NCBI RefSeq assembly: GCF_001547525.1
Contig: NZ_CM003768.1
Span: 2,914,001-2,978,000, forward strand
Source of the DNA: Burkholderia anthina
GTDB taxonomy: Bacteria; Pseudomonadota; Gammaproteobacteria; Burkholderiales; Burkholderiaceae
Direction: 5' to 3'
Length of the DNA stretch: 64,000 nt
The notes under the pieces were generated by a model. That model was given only the letters and a program-made list of their open reading frames with translations, was not told the DNA's origin and did no database searches. This document shows positions 20,343-33,062 of the stretch, piece by piece. The number at the start of each line of letters is the position of its first letter. The stretch's first letter is position 1. The translations under genes and the position numbers were made by a program.

Positions 20343-21325
20343 CAGATCACCTTCTTCGAAAACAGGTCGTGCATGTTCAGCGCGCCGATCAGCGCGCCGT
20401 CGGCATCGACGACCAGCATCTGGTTGATCCGGTGGCGCTCCATCAGTTCCACGGCCTCGACCGCCAGGTGATCCGGCGCGATCGTGCGCGGCTCGCGCGT
20501 CATGACTTCGGTGATCGGCAGCGTGCGGAAATCGCCGTCGCGCGCGAGCACGCGGCGCAGGTCGCCGTCCGTGAAGATGCCGGCGACCTTGCCGTCGGCG
20601 TCGACCACGGCCGTCATGCCGAGGCGCTTCGCGGTGATCTGGAACAGCGCGTCCGACAGCGTCGCGTCGAGCCCGACGGCCGGGACGTCGTCGCCGGAGC
20701 GCATCACGTCGCGCACGTAGGTGAGCAGGCGCCGGCCGAGCGCGCCGCCCGGATGCGAGCGCGCGAAATCTTCCGAGCCGAAGCCGCGCGCGTCGAGCAC
20801 GGCGACGGCGAGCGCGTCGCCGAGCGCGAGCGCGGCGGTCGTGCTCGCGGTGGGCGCGAGGTTCAGCGGGCACGCTTCCTTCGAGACCGCGGCGTTCAGG
20901 TTCACGTCGGCGAGCGTGCCGAGGCTCGACTCCGCACGGCCCGTGATCGCGATCAGCTTCGCGCCGATCCGCTTCACGAGCGGCAGGATCGCGACGAGTT
21001 CTTCCGATTCGCCGGAATAGGAGATGCCGATGAAGACGTCGTCGGAGGTGACCATCCCGAGGTCGCCGTGGCTGGCCTCGGCAGGGTGGACGAAGAAGGC
21101 CGGCGTGCCGGTGCTGGCCAGCGTGGCCGCGATCTTGCGGGCGATATGCCCCGATTTGCCGATGCCCGAGACCACGACGCGGCCGCGGCAGCCGAGCAGC
21201 AGCGCCACGGCCTGGACGAAGCCGCCGTCGAGCTGGTCGCGCAGCGCGCGCACGGCGTCCGCCTCGATGTCGAGCACGTCGCGGGCGAGCGCGAGCGCCC
21301 GGTCATCATTGATTTTCGCTATCAT
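20342..21325 (-). CDS. kdsD: D-arabinose 5-phosphate isomerase KdsD
   Basis: Converts ribulose 5-phosphate to arabinose 5-phosphate, the first step toward KDO. The 327 residues have an N-terminal SIS domain (VVVSGIGKSGHIARKIAATLASTGTPAFFVHPAEASHGDLGM, ISYSGESEEL) and two C-terminal CBS domains (about residues 210-327). It is the first gene of the leftward kdsD-kdsC-lptCAB-rpoN block and diverges from the antiporter gene at 21451. Confidence 0.96.
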   Translation of the reverse strand: MIAKINDDRALALARDVLDIEADAVRALRDQLDGGFVQAVALLLGCRGRVVVSGIGKSGHIARKIAATLASTGTPAFFVHPAEASHGDLGMVTSDDVFIGISYSGESEELVAILPLVKRIGAKLIAITGRAESSLGTLADVNLNAAVSKEACPLNLAPTASTTAALALGDALAVAVLDARGFGSEDFARSHPGGALGRRLLTYVRDVMRSGDDVPAVGLDATLSDALFQITAKRLGMTAVVDADGKVAGIFTDGDLRRVLARDGDFRTLPITEVMTREPRTIAPDHLAVEAVELMERHRINQMLVVDADGALIGALNMHDLFSKKVI

Positions 21326-21450
21326 GCGCGGAGTATAGCAAAGGCGTTTGTTCGCCGCGCCGCGCCTTCGGACTCGTCCGATGTCGCGTGTCCACCGCCA
21401 CCACCCGCGCCCGCATTGCCGTGGCCCCGACGAACGAGGACGCTTCGCCC

Positions 21451-23457
21451 GTGATTTCCCCGCTCGAAATGACCCTGCTGCTGCTGCTGGCCTCGGTGGT
21501 GGGCGTCGTCGTATTCCGCTCGTTGAACCTGCCGCCGATGCTCGGCTACCTGACCGTCGGCATCCTGGTCGGCCCGCACGCGTTCGGCGTCGCGGCGGAT
21601 CTCGAACGGGCCGAGCATCTCGCGGAGTTCGGCGTGGTGTTCCTGATGTTCTCGATCGGCCTCGAATTCTCGCTGGCGAAGCTGAGGGCGATGCAGCGGC
21701 TCGTGTTCGGGCTCGGCCTGCTGCAGGTCGTCGCGACGCTCCTGCTCGCGCTCGTGCTGGGCGCGCTGTTCGAGCACTGGGTGCACATCACGTGGCAAGG
21801 CAGCATCGCGCTCGGCGGCGCGCTCGCGATGTCGTCGACGGCGATCGTGTCGAAGATGCTCGCCGAGCGGCTCGAGATCGAGACGGAGCACGGCCGCAAC
21901 ATCTTCGGCGTGCTGCTGTTCCAGGATCTCGCGGTCGTGCCGCTGCTGATCGTGATCGCCGCGTTCGGCGCCGAATCGTCGAAGGATCTCGCGCTCACGC
22001 TCGGCTTCGCGGCGGTCAAGATCGTGATCGCGCTCGCGCTGCTGCTGGTCATCGGCCAGCGCTTCATGACGCGCTGGCTCAACGTGGTCGCGCGGCGCCG
22101 CTCGCAGGAGCTGTTCGTGCTGAACCTGCTGCTCGTCACGCTCGGCGCGGCGTTCATCACCGACCGCTTCGGGCTGTCGCTCGCGCTCGGCGCGTTCATC
22201 GCCGGGATGCTCATTTCCGAGACGCCGTTCCGCCATCAGGTGGAGGAGGACATCAAGCCGTTTCGCGACGTGCTGCTCGGGCTGTTCTTCGTGACGACGG
22301 GGATGCTGCTCGATCCGCGCGTGATCTGGGAGCATCCGTTGATCGTGCTCGGCTTCTTCGTCGGGCAGATCCTGTTCAAGGCGACGATGATCGCCGGGCT
22401 CGCGCGGCTGTTCGGCGCGACGCCGGGCGTCGCGATGCGCACGGGCATCGGCCTCGCGCAGGCCGGCGAATTCGGCTTCGTGCTGCTGAACCTGATCCTC
22501 GACCGGCATCTCGTCGACTCGACGCTGCTGCAGGCGATCCTCGCGTCGATGCTGCTGTCGATGCTCGCCGCGCCGTTCCTGATCCAGAACGCCGACCGCA
22601 TCGTGATGCGGCTGTCGTCGACCGAATGGATGCAGCAGTCGCTGCAGATGACGCGGATCGCGACGCAAAGCCTCAAGCAGCGCGGCCACGTGATCATCTG
22701 CGGCTACGGCCGCGCCGGGCAGAACCTCGCGCGCATGCTCGAGCAGGAAGGCATTTCGTACGTCGCGCTCGACCTCGACCCCGATCGCGTGAGCGCGGCC
22801 GCGACGGCCGGCGAATCGGTCGTGTTCGGCGACGCCGCGCGCCGCGAGTCGCTGGTCGCGGCCGGTATCCACCGGGCGGCGGCCGTCGCGATCACCTACG
22901 CGAACACGCCGTCCGCGCTGCGCGTGCTGCATCACGTGCACGAGCTGGAGCCGACGCTGCCGGCGATCGTGCGCACCGTCGACGATGCCGATCTCGAAAA
23001 GCTGCTGGCGGCCGGCGCGACCGAGGTGATTCCGGAGATCGTCGAGGGCAGCCTGATGCTCGCGTCGCACACGCTGGTGCTGGTCGGCGTGCCGATGCGC
23101 AAGGTCGTGCGGCGCGTCGAGGAGATGCGCGACGAGCGCTACAGCCTGCTGCGCGGCTATTTCCGCGGCGCCGATGACGCGGACGACGACGATCACGAGC
23201 AGGTGCGGCTACAATCGGTGCCGGTCGATGCGCGCGCGGACGCGGTCGGGCGGTCGCTGGAAGAACTCGGGCTGTACGCGCTCGGGCTGGAGGTCACGGC
23301 GATCCGCCGGCACGGCATCCGCGGCGTCGAACCCGATCCGCAGACCAAGCTGCGCGCGAGCGACATCGTGGTGCTGCGCGGGCTGCCCGAGGCGCTCGCG
23401 CTCGCGGAGGAGCGGTTGTCGCGCCATCGGCGCGATCCGCCGGCCGCGGCTGCGTGA
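21451..23457 (+). CDS. CPA2-family monovalent cation:proton antiporter with RCK domains (KefB/YbaL type)
   Basis: About 668 residues. The first 380 or so form a Na+/H+-exchanger domain of 12-13 membrane segments (RSLNLPPMLGYLTVGILVGP, GEFGVVFLMFSIGLEFSL, GVLLFQDLAVVPLL). Next is a Rossmann RCK-N/TrkA-N domain (VIICGYGRAGQNLARMLEQEG, residues about 410-530), then an RCK-C domain at the C-terminus. It probably exports K+ in exchange for H+. The GTG at 21451 has GAGGA 10 nt upstream; a GTG at 21388 would add 21 residues. This gene is divergent from kdsD. Confidence 0.9.
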   Translation: MISPLEMTLLLLLASVVGVVVFRSLNLPPMLGYLTVGILVGPHAFGVAADLERAEHLAEFGVVFLMFSIGLEFSLAKLRAMQRLVFGLGLLQVVATLLLALVLGALFEHWVHITWQGSIALGGALAMSSTAIVSKMLAERLEIETEHGRNIFGVLLFQDLAVVPLLIVIAAFGAESSKDLALTLGFAAVKIVIALALLLVIGQRFMTRWLNVVARRRSQELFVLNLLLVTLGAAFITDRFGLSLALGAFIAGMLISETPFRHQVEEDIKPFRDVLLGLFFVTTGMLLDPRVIWEHPLIVLGFFVGQILFKATMIAGLARLFGATPGVAMRTGIGLAQAGEFGFVLLNLILDRHLVDSTLLQAILASMLLSMLAAPFLIQNADRIVMRLSSTEWMQQSLQMTRIATQSLKQRGHVIICGYGRAGQNLARMLEQEGISYVALDLDPDRVSAAATAGESVVFGDAARRESLVAAGIHRAAAVAITYANTPSALRVLHHVHELEPTLPAIVRTVDDADLEKLLAAGATEVIPEIVEGSLMLASHTLVLVGVPMRKVVRRVEEMRDERYSLLRGYFRGADDADDDDHEQVRLQSVPVDARADAVGRSLEELGLYALGLEVTAIRRHGIRGVEPDPQTKLRASDIVVLRGLPEALALAEERLSRHRRDPPAAAA

Positions 23458-23490
23458 GCCGCGATTCGCAACCTGACCCGTATTGATCAG

Positions 23491-23523
23491 AAACGGTGCC
23501 CGATCTTCGCGCACCGTTTTTTT
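23491..23523 (+). terminator. Rho-independent terminator after the antiporter gene
   Basis: A stem AAACGGTGC with GCACCGTTT (11-nt loop) is followed by a run of Ts ending 12 nt before the apt start codon. apt must therefore be transcribed by read-through or by a promoter overlapping the hairpin. Confidence 0.8.
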
Positions 23524-23534
23524 CGGAGAGTTTC

Positions 23535-24101
23535 ATGCCGCATTCGTCGCCGGGCGCACCGCTCGATCCGGTCGCCTTCATCCACAGCCAGATCCGCACG
23601 GTGCCGGACTGGCCGCAGCCGGGCGTGCAGTTCCGCGACATCACGACGCTGCTGCAGAGCCCGAAGGCGCTGCGCATCCTCGTCGACCTGTTCGTCGAAC
23701 GCTATGTCGATGCGAAGCTCGACTACGTCGCGGGCCTCGATGCGCGCGGCTTCATCATCGCGCCGATCGTCGCGTACGAGCTGAGCGTCGGTTTCGTGCC
23801 GATCCGCAAGGTCGGCAAGCTGCCGTACAAGACGCGTTCGGAATCGTACGATCTCGAATACGGCAGCGCGACGGTCGAGATCCACGAAGACGCGTGCCGC
23901 CCCGGCGACCGCGTGATCATCATGGACGACCTGATCGCGACCGGCGGCACGATGATGGCGGGGCGCAACCTGCTGCAGCGGCTCGGCGCGGTGGTCGTCG
24001 AAGGCGCGTCGATCATCGATCTGCCCGATCTCGGCGGCTCGGCGCTGCTGCGCAACGCCGGGTTGCCCGTCTATACCGTTACCGAATTCTCCGGCCACTG
24101 A
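23535..24101 (+). CDS. apt: Adenine phosphoribosyltransferase
   Basis: Purine salvage enzyme making AMP from adenine and PRPP. The 188 residues show [21 protein letters not shown] at the N-terminus, [12 protein letters not shown], and the PRPP-binding motif [14 protein letters not shown] near residue 130. The ATG at 23535 is preceded by GGAGAG at 6 nt. It is longer at the N-terminus than some homologues by only a few residues. Confidence 0.97.
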   Translation: MPHSSPGAPLDPVAFIHSQIRTVPDWPQPGVQFRDITTLLQSPKALRILVDLFVERYVDAKLDYVAGLDARGFIIAPIVAYELSVGFVPIRKVGKLPYKTRSESYDLEYGSATVEIHEDACRPGDRVIIMDDLIATGGTMMAGRNLLQRLGAVVVEGASIIDLPDLGGSALLRNAGLPVYTVTEFSGH

Positions 24102-24177
24102 ACGCCGGTCCGTCGGGGCCTGCCGCCCCGGTTTGCGCTGGTTCGCGCCTGGTTCACCTTCCGCAGCGAGGTTCACG

Positions 24178-24792
24178 ATGCCCAACTTCATGCTGTTTCT
24201 CGCCACGTCGATCGCGATCACGTTCGCGCCGGGTCCCGACAACCTGCAGGTGCTCGCACGCGGCATCTCGCAGGGCCGCGCGGCCGGCTTCGTCGCCGCG
24301 CTCGGCTTCACGGCGGGGATCCTGTTCCACACGACGCTCGCGGCGCTCGGCGTCGCGGCCGTGCTGCGTTCGTCGCCGGTCGCGTTCCAGATCCTGAAGC
24401 TCGCGGGCGCCGCGTACCTCGTGTGGATCGGCATCAAGGCGCTGCGCAGCCAGGGCCTCGCGAACGCGCATGCGCGCCCGCCGCAGCCGCTCGGCACGAT
24501 CTTCCGGCAGAGCGTGATCGGCAACCTGATGAACCCGAAGGTCACGCTGTTCTTCGTCGTGTTCCTGCCGCAGTTCGTCGATCCGCACGGCGCGCAGGGC
24601 GTGACGCTGCAGATGTTCGAGCTCGGCGCGCTGTTCATGCTGCAGACGGCCGCGGTCTTCTCGCTGTTCGGCGTCGGCGCGGGCATGATCGGCGCATGGC
24701 TGAAGCGCCGCCCGAAGGCCGGCGTGTGGCTCGACCGGATCGCCGGCGCGACGTTCATCGCGATCGGCATCCGCGTCGCGCTGAAGGATTGA
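24178..24792 (+). CDS. LysE/RhtB-family amino-acid exporter
   Basis: A 204-residue inner-membrane protein with about six transmembrane segments. It begins MPNFMLFLATSIAITFAPGPDNL, the characteristic PGPxx motif of LysE/RhtB exporters, and contains KLAGAAYLVWIGIKALRS and GNLMNPKVTLFF. The substrate cannot be told from sequence; homoserine, threonine and related amino acids are typical of the family. It lies only 5 nt before the DUF4743-Nudix gene. Confidence 0.92.
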   Translation: MPNFMLFLATSIAITFAPGPDNLQVLARGISQGRAAGFVAALGFTAGILFHTTLAALGVAAVLRSSPVAFQILKLAGAAYLVWIGIKALRSQGLANAHARPPQPLGTIFRQSVIGNLMNPKVTLFFVVFLPQFVDPHGAQGVTLQMFELGALFMLQTAAVFSLFGVGAGMIGAWLKRRPKAGVWLDRIAGATFIAIGIRVALKD

Positions 24793-24797
24793 GCGCG

Positions 24798-25661
24798 ATG
24801 ACGTTTCCGTGCATCGCGGCCGCGCGCCGCTTCGATCCGGCCGCGCACCTGCGTTTCGAGATCGCCGGCCAGGCGGTGGGCTGGGTGCGCCGCCAGGACG
24901 TCGCGAAGCTCGCGCGCTGGCCCGACGTGTTCGAGCTGACCGGCGAGCGCGTCGTGCTGTCGGCGCGCTACGATTCGGTCGATGCGCGCAGCATGGCGCT
25001 GGCCGGGGCGATCGGCGCGCTCGCGGCGGAAGGCGCGATTCCCGGCTGGCGCGACGAGATCTACGCGATCCGCAACCGCTTCGACGATCCGCCGCTCGCG
25101 TACATCGAGCGCGCGGCGTCGCGCTTCTTCGGCACGCAGACCTATGCGGTGCACGTGAACGGCATCGTAGAATATGCGGTTACGCCCGGCGAGCCCGCCG
25201 CGGCCGCGCCGAAGATGTGGCTCGGCCGCCGCAGCGAGACCAAGGCCACCGACCCCGGCATGCTCGACAACGTCGTCGCGGGGGGGATCGGCTGGGGGCT
25301 GGGCGTTCACGAGACGCTCGCGAAGGAGTGCTGGGAAGAAGCCGGCATTCCGGCCGACCTGGCGGCGCGCGCGATCGCGGGCCGCACGGTGCAGGTGCTG
25401 AACTCGCTGCCGGAAGGCACGCAGTCGGAGCTGATCTTCGTGTACGACCTGCCGCTGCCGCACGACTTCGCGCCGCGCAACCAGGACGGCGAAGTGGCCG
25501 AGCACCTGCTGGCCGGCGTGCCCGAGGTGATCGGCTGGCTGCGCGAAGGCCGCGCGACGATGGATGCGAGCCTCGCGACGCTCGATACGCTGCTGCGCCA
25601 CCGCTGGCTTGCGGCGGCCGACGCGGCCGGCATCGACGCGCTGTTCGTGCCGGGCGCATGA
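24798..25661 (+). CDS. DUF4743 plus Nudix hydrolase
   Basis: A 287-residue protein. The first 120 residues match DUF4743 (RFDPAAHLRFEIAGQAVGWVRR, YAIRNRFDDPPLAYIERAASRFFG). The rest is a Nudix domain with GGIGWGLGVHETLAKECWEEAGI, the recognisable Nudix box. This architecture is shared with plant plastid Nudix proteins and yeast thiamine-pyrophosphate-related hydrolases (from memory of the family), suggesting hydrolysis of damaged thiamine diphosphate or similar compounds. The substrate is unproven here. The start is ATG at 24798. Confidence 0.88.
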   Translation: MTFPCIAAARRFDPAAHLRFEIAGQAVGWVRRQDVAKLARWPDVFELTGERVVLSARYDSVDARSMALAGAIGALAAEGAIPGWRDEIYAIRNRFDDPPLAYIERAASRFFGTQTYAVHVNGIVEYAVTPGEPAAAAPKMWLGRRSETKATDPGMLDNVVAGGIGWGLGVHETLAKECWEEAGIPADLAARAIAGRTVQVLNSLPEGTQSELIFVYDLPLPHDFAPRNQDGEVAEHLLAGVPEVIGWLREGRATMDASLATLDTLLRHRWLAAADAAGIDALFVPGA

Positions 25662-25732
25662 CGCGCGCCGCGCGCGGCCTGGCGGCGCGAACGGGCAATT
25701 TGACGAATACGGAAACAATGGGAGTCGCGGTC

Positions 25733-26617
25733 ATGCCGACCGATCACAGCTTTATCTTGAAACTGTCGTGCCCCGACCGGCACGGCATCGTCCATGCGGT
25801 CTCGGGCTTCCTGTTCGAGCGCAGCAACAACATCCTCGATTCCGCGCAGTTCGGCGACAGCCGCACCGGCGAGTTCTTCATGCGCGTGCACTTCGAGCAG
25901 GACGGCGGCGGCGTGGATGCCGCGTCGGCGCTCGACACGCTTCGCAACGAATTCGCGCCGCTCGCCGAGCAGTTCTCGATGCGCTGGGAGCTGCACGATG
26001 CGGCCGTGAAGCCGCGCGTCGTGATCATGGTGTCGAAGATCGGCCACTGCCTGAACGACCTGCTGTTCCGCTATCGCACCGGCCAGTTGCCGATCGAGAT
26101 CCCGGCGATCGTGTCGAACCACAAGGAGTTCTACCAGCTCGCCGCGAGCTACAACATTCCGTTCCATCACTTCCCGCTCGTCGGCGGTTCGTCCGATGCC
26201 GCGAAGGCCGCGCAGGAAGCACGCGTGCTGGAAGTGATCGACGAGCACCAGGCCGATCTCGTCGTGCTCGCGCGCTACATGCAGATCCTGTCGCCGAACA
26301 TGTGCGAGCAGCTCGCCGGGCGCGCGATCAACATCCACCATTCGTTCCTGCCGAGCTTCAAGGGCGCGAAGCCTTACTACCAGGCATTCGACCGCGGCGT
26401 GAAGCTGATCGGCGCGACCGCGCACTACGTGACGACCGATCTCGACGAAGGCCCGATCATCGAGCAGGAAGTCGAGCGCGTCGACCACAGCATGACGCCC
26501 GACCAGCTGACCGCGATCGGCCGCGACGTCGAGTGCGTGACGCTCGCGCGGGCGGTGAAGTGGCACGTCGAGCACCGGATCGTGCTGAACGGGACGAAGA
26601 CGGTCGTGTTCCGCTGA
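25733..26617 (+). CDS. purU: Formyltetrahydrofolate deformylase
   Basis: Hydrolyses 10-formyl-THF to formate and THF, balancing one-carbon pools. The 294 residues have an N-terminal ACT domain (LKLSCPDRHGIVHAVSGFL) and a formyltransferase-like catalytic domain (VSNHKEFYQLAASYNIPFHHF, INIHHSFLPSFKGAKPYYQAF, and TDLDEGPII with the catalytic Asp). The ATG at 25733 has GGGAG about 8 nt upstream; an in-frame ATG at 25718 would add five residues. It is followed by a bidirectional terminator. Confidence 0.96.
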   Translation: MPTDHSFILKLSCPDRHGIVHAVSGFLFERSNNILDSAQFGDSRTGEFFMRVHFEQDGGGVDAASALDTLRNEFAPLAEQFSMRWELHDAAVKPRVVIMVSKIGHCLNDLLFRYRTGQLPIEIPAIVSNHKEFYQLAASYNIPFHHFPLVGGSSDAAKAAQEARVLEVIDEHQADLVVLARYMQILSPNMCEQLAGRAINIHHSFLPSFKGAKPYYQAFDRGVKLIGATAHYVTTDLDEGPIIEQEVERVDHSMTPDQLTAIGRDVECVTLARAVKWHVEHRIVLNGTKTVVFR

Positions 26618-26650
26618 TCCGTCGGCCGCGGAAGGCTGGCTCCACGAGCG

Positions 26651-26685
26651 AAAACGCCGCGCCCTTCACTGGGCGCGGCGTTTTT
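26651..26685. terminator. Bidirectional terminator between purU and the AI-2E-family gene
   Basis: An 11-bp stem (ACGCCGCGCCC with GGGCGCGGCGT, 6-nt loop) is flanked by AAAA on the left and TTTTT on the right. It can therefore stop transcripts of both convergent genes. Confidence 0.9.
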
Positions 26686-26710
26686 GTTTGCCGTTGGCAA
26701 GCGGGCGGCG

Positions 26711-27793
26711 TCAGATCAGCCGCAGCAGGTACAGCTCGCGTTTCAGGTACGCATAGAAGATCGGTGCGGCGATCACGCCCGGCAGCCCGAACGCGGCTTC
26801 CATGATCAGCATCGCAAGCAGCAGCTCCCACGCGCGCGATTCGATCTGGCCGCCGATGATCTTCGCGTTCAGGAAGTATTCGAGCTTGTGGATGACCACG
26901 AGAAACGCGAGCGACGCGATCGCGGTGCCCATGCTGACCGACAGCGACACCGCGACGATCAGCGTGTTCGAGATCAGATTGCCGATCACCGGCAGCAGGC
27001 CGACGATGAACGTGATGAGCACGAGGGTTTTCGACAGCGGCAGCCGCTGGTGGAAGATCGGCAGCGCGACGAGCAGGTAGATGCCGGTGAAGGCCGCATT
27101 GATCGCCGAGATCTTGATCTGCGCGAACACGATCCGGCGGAACGCATCGGCGAAGCGCGACACGCGCGTGACGAGCGCGGTCGACAGCGGCCGGCGCACC
27201 TTGCCCTGCTCGACGCCGATCGCGATCATCGCGCCGATGATCATCCCGAACAGCACGTGGCCGAAGCCGCGCGCGACGCTCTTGCCGCTTTGCTGGAGCT
27301 GGTCCATGTGCGAATGCATCAGCACGGCCGCCTTCGTCTTCATCTGTTCGACGTCGACGGGCAGCAGGTTCGCGATCCAGGCCGGCGTGCGCGCGCGGGT
27401 TTGCTCGACGATCTGCATCAGCTGGCCGAGCAGGCTCTGCAGGTTCGGCACCGTGTGCTCGAAATGCTCGATGATGCCGAGCGTCAGGCCGGTGAGCGCG
27501 CCGACGATCGCGATCGACAGCAGCACGACGGCGACCCAGCGCGCGCGCATGCTGGTGGTATGGCGTTCGATCACGGGTGCGATCGTGTGGATCAGCTGAT
27601 AGACGAGCAGGCCGGCCAGCATCCCGCCGAGCAGCCGCAGCTCGAGGACGAGCCACATCATGACGAGCGCGAAGAGATAGCTGCCGATCTCGAGTGCCGA
27701 CAGCTTCGGCAGGCTCAAGTCGCTGGTCAGCCGCACGCTGCGCAGGTGCGGCTCGCGGTTCTGCGTGTCGCGCGACTCTTGTTGCTTCTCCAT
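26711..27793 (-). CDS. AI-2E family (PerM/UPF0118) membrane permease
   Basis: A 360-residue inner-membrane protein with about seven or eight hydrophobic segments. An N-terminal pair is followed by a long amphipathic stretch (about residues 95-190) and then a cluster of helices with LISNTLIVAVSLSVSMGTAIASLAFLVVI and GLPGVIAAPIFYAYLKRELY near the C-terminus, the usual family ending. Members include an autoinducer-2 exporter and Na+/H+-type transporters, so the substrate here is unknown. It is convergent with purU. Confidence 0.88.
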   Translation of the reverse strand: MEKQQESRDTQNREPHLRSVRLTSDLSLPKLSALEIGSYLFALVMMWLVLELRLLGGMLAGLLVYQLIHTIAPVIERHTTSMRARWVAVVLLSIAIVGALTGLTLGIIEHFEHTVPNLQSLLGQLMQIVEQTRARTPAWIANLLPVDVEQMKTKAAVLMHSHMDQLQQSGKSVARGFGHVLFGMIIGAMIAIGVEQGKVRRPLSTALVTRVSRFADAFRRIVFAQIKISAINAAFTGIYLLVALPIFHQRLPLSKTLVLITFIVGLLPVIGNLISNTLIVAVSLSVSMGTAIASLAFLVVIHKLEYFLNAKIIGGQIESRAWELLLAMLIMEAAFGLPGVIAAPIFYAYLKRELYLLRLI

Positions 27794-27960
27794 CGTGGAT
27801 TCCTGTCGTCCGTGTGTCGTGCCGCGGAGCGCGCGGCAGAGCGCGGGCCGCCCGGCGCCGCACCGGATTGGTGCGGATGGCGAACCTTACGACCGTAAAG
27901 TATAGCTGCCATTATGGTCCGCAAACGGGCCGTTTGGCGCGTGGTGTAAACGCAGAAGGG

Positions 27961-27995
27961 AAAACGAGGGGGCGCGCGGCCGGGCGGCCGCGCGC
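27961..27995 (-). terminator. Probable terminator after uvrA
   Basis: A 10-bp GC stem (GCGCGCGGCC with GGCCGCGCGC, GGGC loop) lies 22 nt past the uvrA stop. On the minus strand it is followed by CCCTCGTTTTCC, so the U tract is displaced and short. Confidence 0.5.
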
Positions 27996-28016
27996 GGGAA
28001 CGGCGGAACGGAGGCG

Positions 28017-30902
<2,886 letters not shown>

Positions 30903-31166
30903 GAACCTGGCGAAAATGGAGGAAACCAAACCTGCTACTATAACGGCTTTTCGAGACCGTCGTTTACGGCCCCCAGCCCTTGCGGCAGGTGGCAGCAAGG
31001 CGACACCTGCGCCGGGGAAAGCGGTCGCGCCGCACGGTTCCGGGCGGCCCGCAGGCCATCCGCATCCGGCCCCGACGTGTCGCCCGAAAGGCCGCCAGGC
31101 CGCCGGCCCTGATCTTCCGCCGCCCGCTGCCGGGCGGACATTCCGATCATTCGAAATTCATTCCCG

Positions 31167-32360
31167 ATGTCCAATCCGTCTGCCACGTCTTCCCGCATGA
31201 CTGCGCCCGAACTGCGCGCGACCACGTCGCTCGCGGCGATCTTCGCGTTGCGCATGCTCGGCCTGTTCATGATCATGCCGGTGTTTTCGGTCTACGCGAA
31301 AACCATCCCGGGCGGCGACAACGTGCTGCTCGTCGGGATCGCGCTCGGGGCCTACGGCGTCACGCAGTCGCTGTTCTACATCTTCTACGGCTGGGCGTCC
31401 GACAAGTTCGGCCGCAAGCCGGTGATCGCCGCGGGCCTCGCGATCTTCGCGCTCGGCAGCTTCGTCGCCGCGTTCGCGCACGACATCACGTGGATCATCG
31501 TCGGCCGCGTGATCCAGGGCATGGGCGCCGTGTCGTCGGCGGTGCTCGCGTTCATCGCCGACCTGACCTCCGAGCAGAACCGCACGAAGGCAATGGCGAT
31601 GGTCGGCGGCTCGATCGGCGTGTCGTTCGCGGTCGCGATCGTCGGCGCGCCGATCGTGTTCCACTGGGTCGGGATGAGCGGGCTGTTCGCGATCGTCGGC
31701 GTGCTGTCGATCCTCGCGATCGGCGTCGTGCTGTGGATCGTGCCCGATGCGGCGAAGCCCGTGCACGTGCCCGCGCCGTTCGCCGAGGTGCTGCACAACG
31801 TCGAGCTGCTGCGCCTGAACTTCGGCGTACTGGTGCTGCATGCGACGCAGACGGCGCTGTTCCTCGTCGTGCCGCGCCTGCTGGTCGACGGCGGGCTGCC
31901 GGTCGCCGCGCACTGGAAGGTGTACCTGCCGGTGATGGGGCTCGCGTTCGTGATGATGGTGCCGGCGATCATCGTCGCGGAAAAACGGGGCAAGATGAAG
32001 CCGGTGCTGCTGGGCGGCATTCTGGCTATCCTGATCGGTCAATTGCTGCTGGGCAGCGCGCCGCATACCATCCTGATTGTGGCGGCGATTCTTTTCGTCT
32101 ACTTCCTCGGGTTCAACATCCTGGAAGCGTCGCAGCCGTCGCTCGTGTCGAAGCTCGCGCCGGGTTCGCGCAAGGGCGCGGCCACGGGCGTCTACAACAC
32201 CACGCAGTCGATCGGGCTCGCGCTCGGCGGCATCGTGGGCGGCTGGCTGCTGAAGCACGGCGGCGCGAACACCGTGTTCTACACGTGTTCGGGGCTCGTG
32301 GCCGCGTGGCTTATAATCGCGGCCAACATGAAAGCGCCGCCGCGCAAGGCCGGAACCTGA
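31167..32360 (+). CDS. MFS transporter
   Basis: A 397-residue major facilitator with twelve predicted membrane segments. The loop 2-3 signature is [20 protein letters not shown] near residue 75, and the first helices read [27 protein letters not shown]. It resembles the YajR/drug-exporter branch, but the substrate cannot be named. It lies between uvrA (divergent) and ssb (98 nt downstream, same strand), a conserved Burkholderia arrangement. Confidence 0.9.
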   Translation: MSNPSATSSRMTAPELRATTSLAAIFALRMLGLFMIMPVFSVYAKTIPGGDNVLLVGIALGAYGVTQSLFYIFYGWASDKFGRKPVIAAGLAIFALGSFVAAFAHDITWIIVGRVIQGMGAVSSAVLAFIADLTSEQNRTKAMAMVGGSIGVSFAVAIVGAPIVFHWVGMSGLFAIVGVLSILAIGVVLWIVPDAAKPVHVPAPFAEVLHNVELLRLNFGVLVLHATQTALFLVVPRLLVDGGLPVAAHWKVYLPVMGLAFVMMVPAIIVAEKRGKMKPVLLGGILAILIGQLLLGSAPHTILIVAAILFVYFLGFNILEASQPSLVSKLAPGSRKGAATGVYNTTQSIGLALGGIVGGWLLKHGGANTVFYTCSGLVAAWLIIAANMKAPPRKAGT

Positions 32361-32457
32361 TTGTCGGGTAGGCGCCGGCGGCGTTCGCCGGCTCCCCCGG
32401 CGGGCTGCTCCGACGGCTGTCGCGGGCGGCCCGGCATCGAATTTACTGGAGAAACAC

Positions 32458-33006
32458 ATGGCATCCGTCAACAAGGTCATCCTCGTCGGCAACCTCGGCG
32501 CCGATCCTGAAGTCCGTTACCTGCCGAGCGGCGACGCGGTTGCGAACATCCGCCTCGCGACGACCGACCGCTACAAGGACAAGGCAAGCGGCGATTTCAA
32601 GGAAATGACCGAGTGGCATCGCGTCGCGTTCTTCGGCCGTCTGGCGGAAATCGTCAGCGAATACCTGAAGAAGGGGTCGTCGGTCTATATCGAAGGCCGC
32701 ATCCGCACGCGCAAGTGGCAGGGCCAGGACGGCCAGGACCGTTACTCGACCGAAATCGTCGCCGAACAGATGCAGATGCTCGGCGGCCGCGGCGGTTCGG
32801 GCGGCGGCGGTGGCGGCGGTGACGAAGGCGGTTATGGCGGCGGCTACGGCGGTGGCGGCGGCGGTCGCGGCGAGCAGATGGAGCGTGGCGGCGGCGGTCG
32901 TGCCGGCGGCGCGGCGCGCGGCGGTGCAAGTGGCGGCGGCCAGAGCCGTCCGAGCGCGCCGGCAGGCGGCGGCTTCGACGAGATGGACGACGATATTCCG
33001 TTCTGA
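32458..33006 (+). CDS. ssb: Single-stranded DNA-binding protein
   Basis: A 182-residue SSB. The N-terminal OB fold (about 1-110) has [23 protein letters not shown] and [26 protein letters not shown] Gly/Arg-rich disordered linker follows (about 110-170), and the acidic tip DEMDDDIPF recruits repair proteins. The start has GGAG 7 nt upstream. Its closeness to uvrA is typical. The gene ends in a strong terminator. Confidence 0.97.
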   Translation: MASVNKVILVGNLGADPEVRYLPSGDAVANIRLATTDRYKDKASGDFKEMTEWHRVAFFGRLAEIVSEYLKKGSSVYIEGRIRTRKWQGQDGQDRYSTEIVAEQMQMLGGRGGSGGGGGGGDEGGYGGGYGGGGGGRGEQMERGGGGRAGGAARGGASGGGQSRPSAPAGGGFDEMDDDIPF

Positions 33007-33036
33007 GATCTCGCAACCAAACGCTGTAAAGATCGA

Positions 33037-33062
33037 CCCCGCCTTTTGGCGGGGTTTTTTTT
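33037..33062 (+). terminator. Rho-independent terminator after ssb
   Basis: A 7-bp stem CCCCGCC with GGCGGGG and a TTTT loop is followed by eight Ts. Confidence 0.95.

Noticed and set aside
21322..23196. A 624-codon minus-strand ORF antisense to the antiporter gene
   Set aside because: The composition (mostly Arg, His, Gln, Glu, Asp) is typical of a shadow frame; the + strand encodes a clear antiporter.
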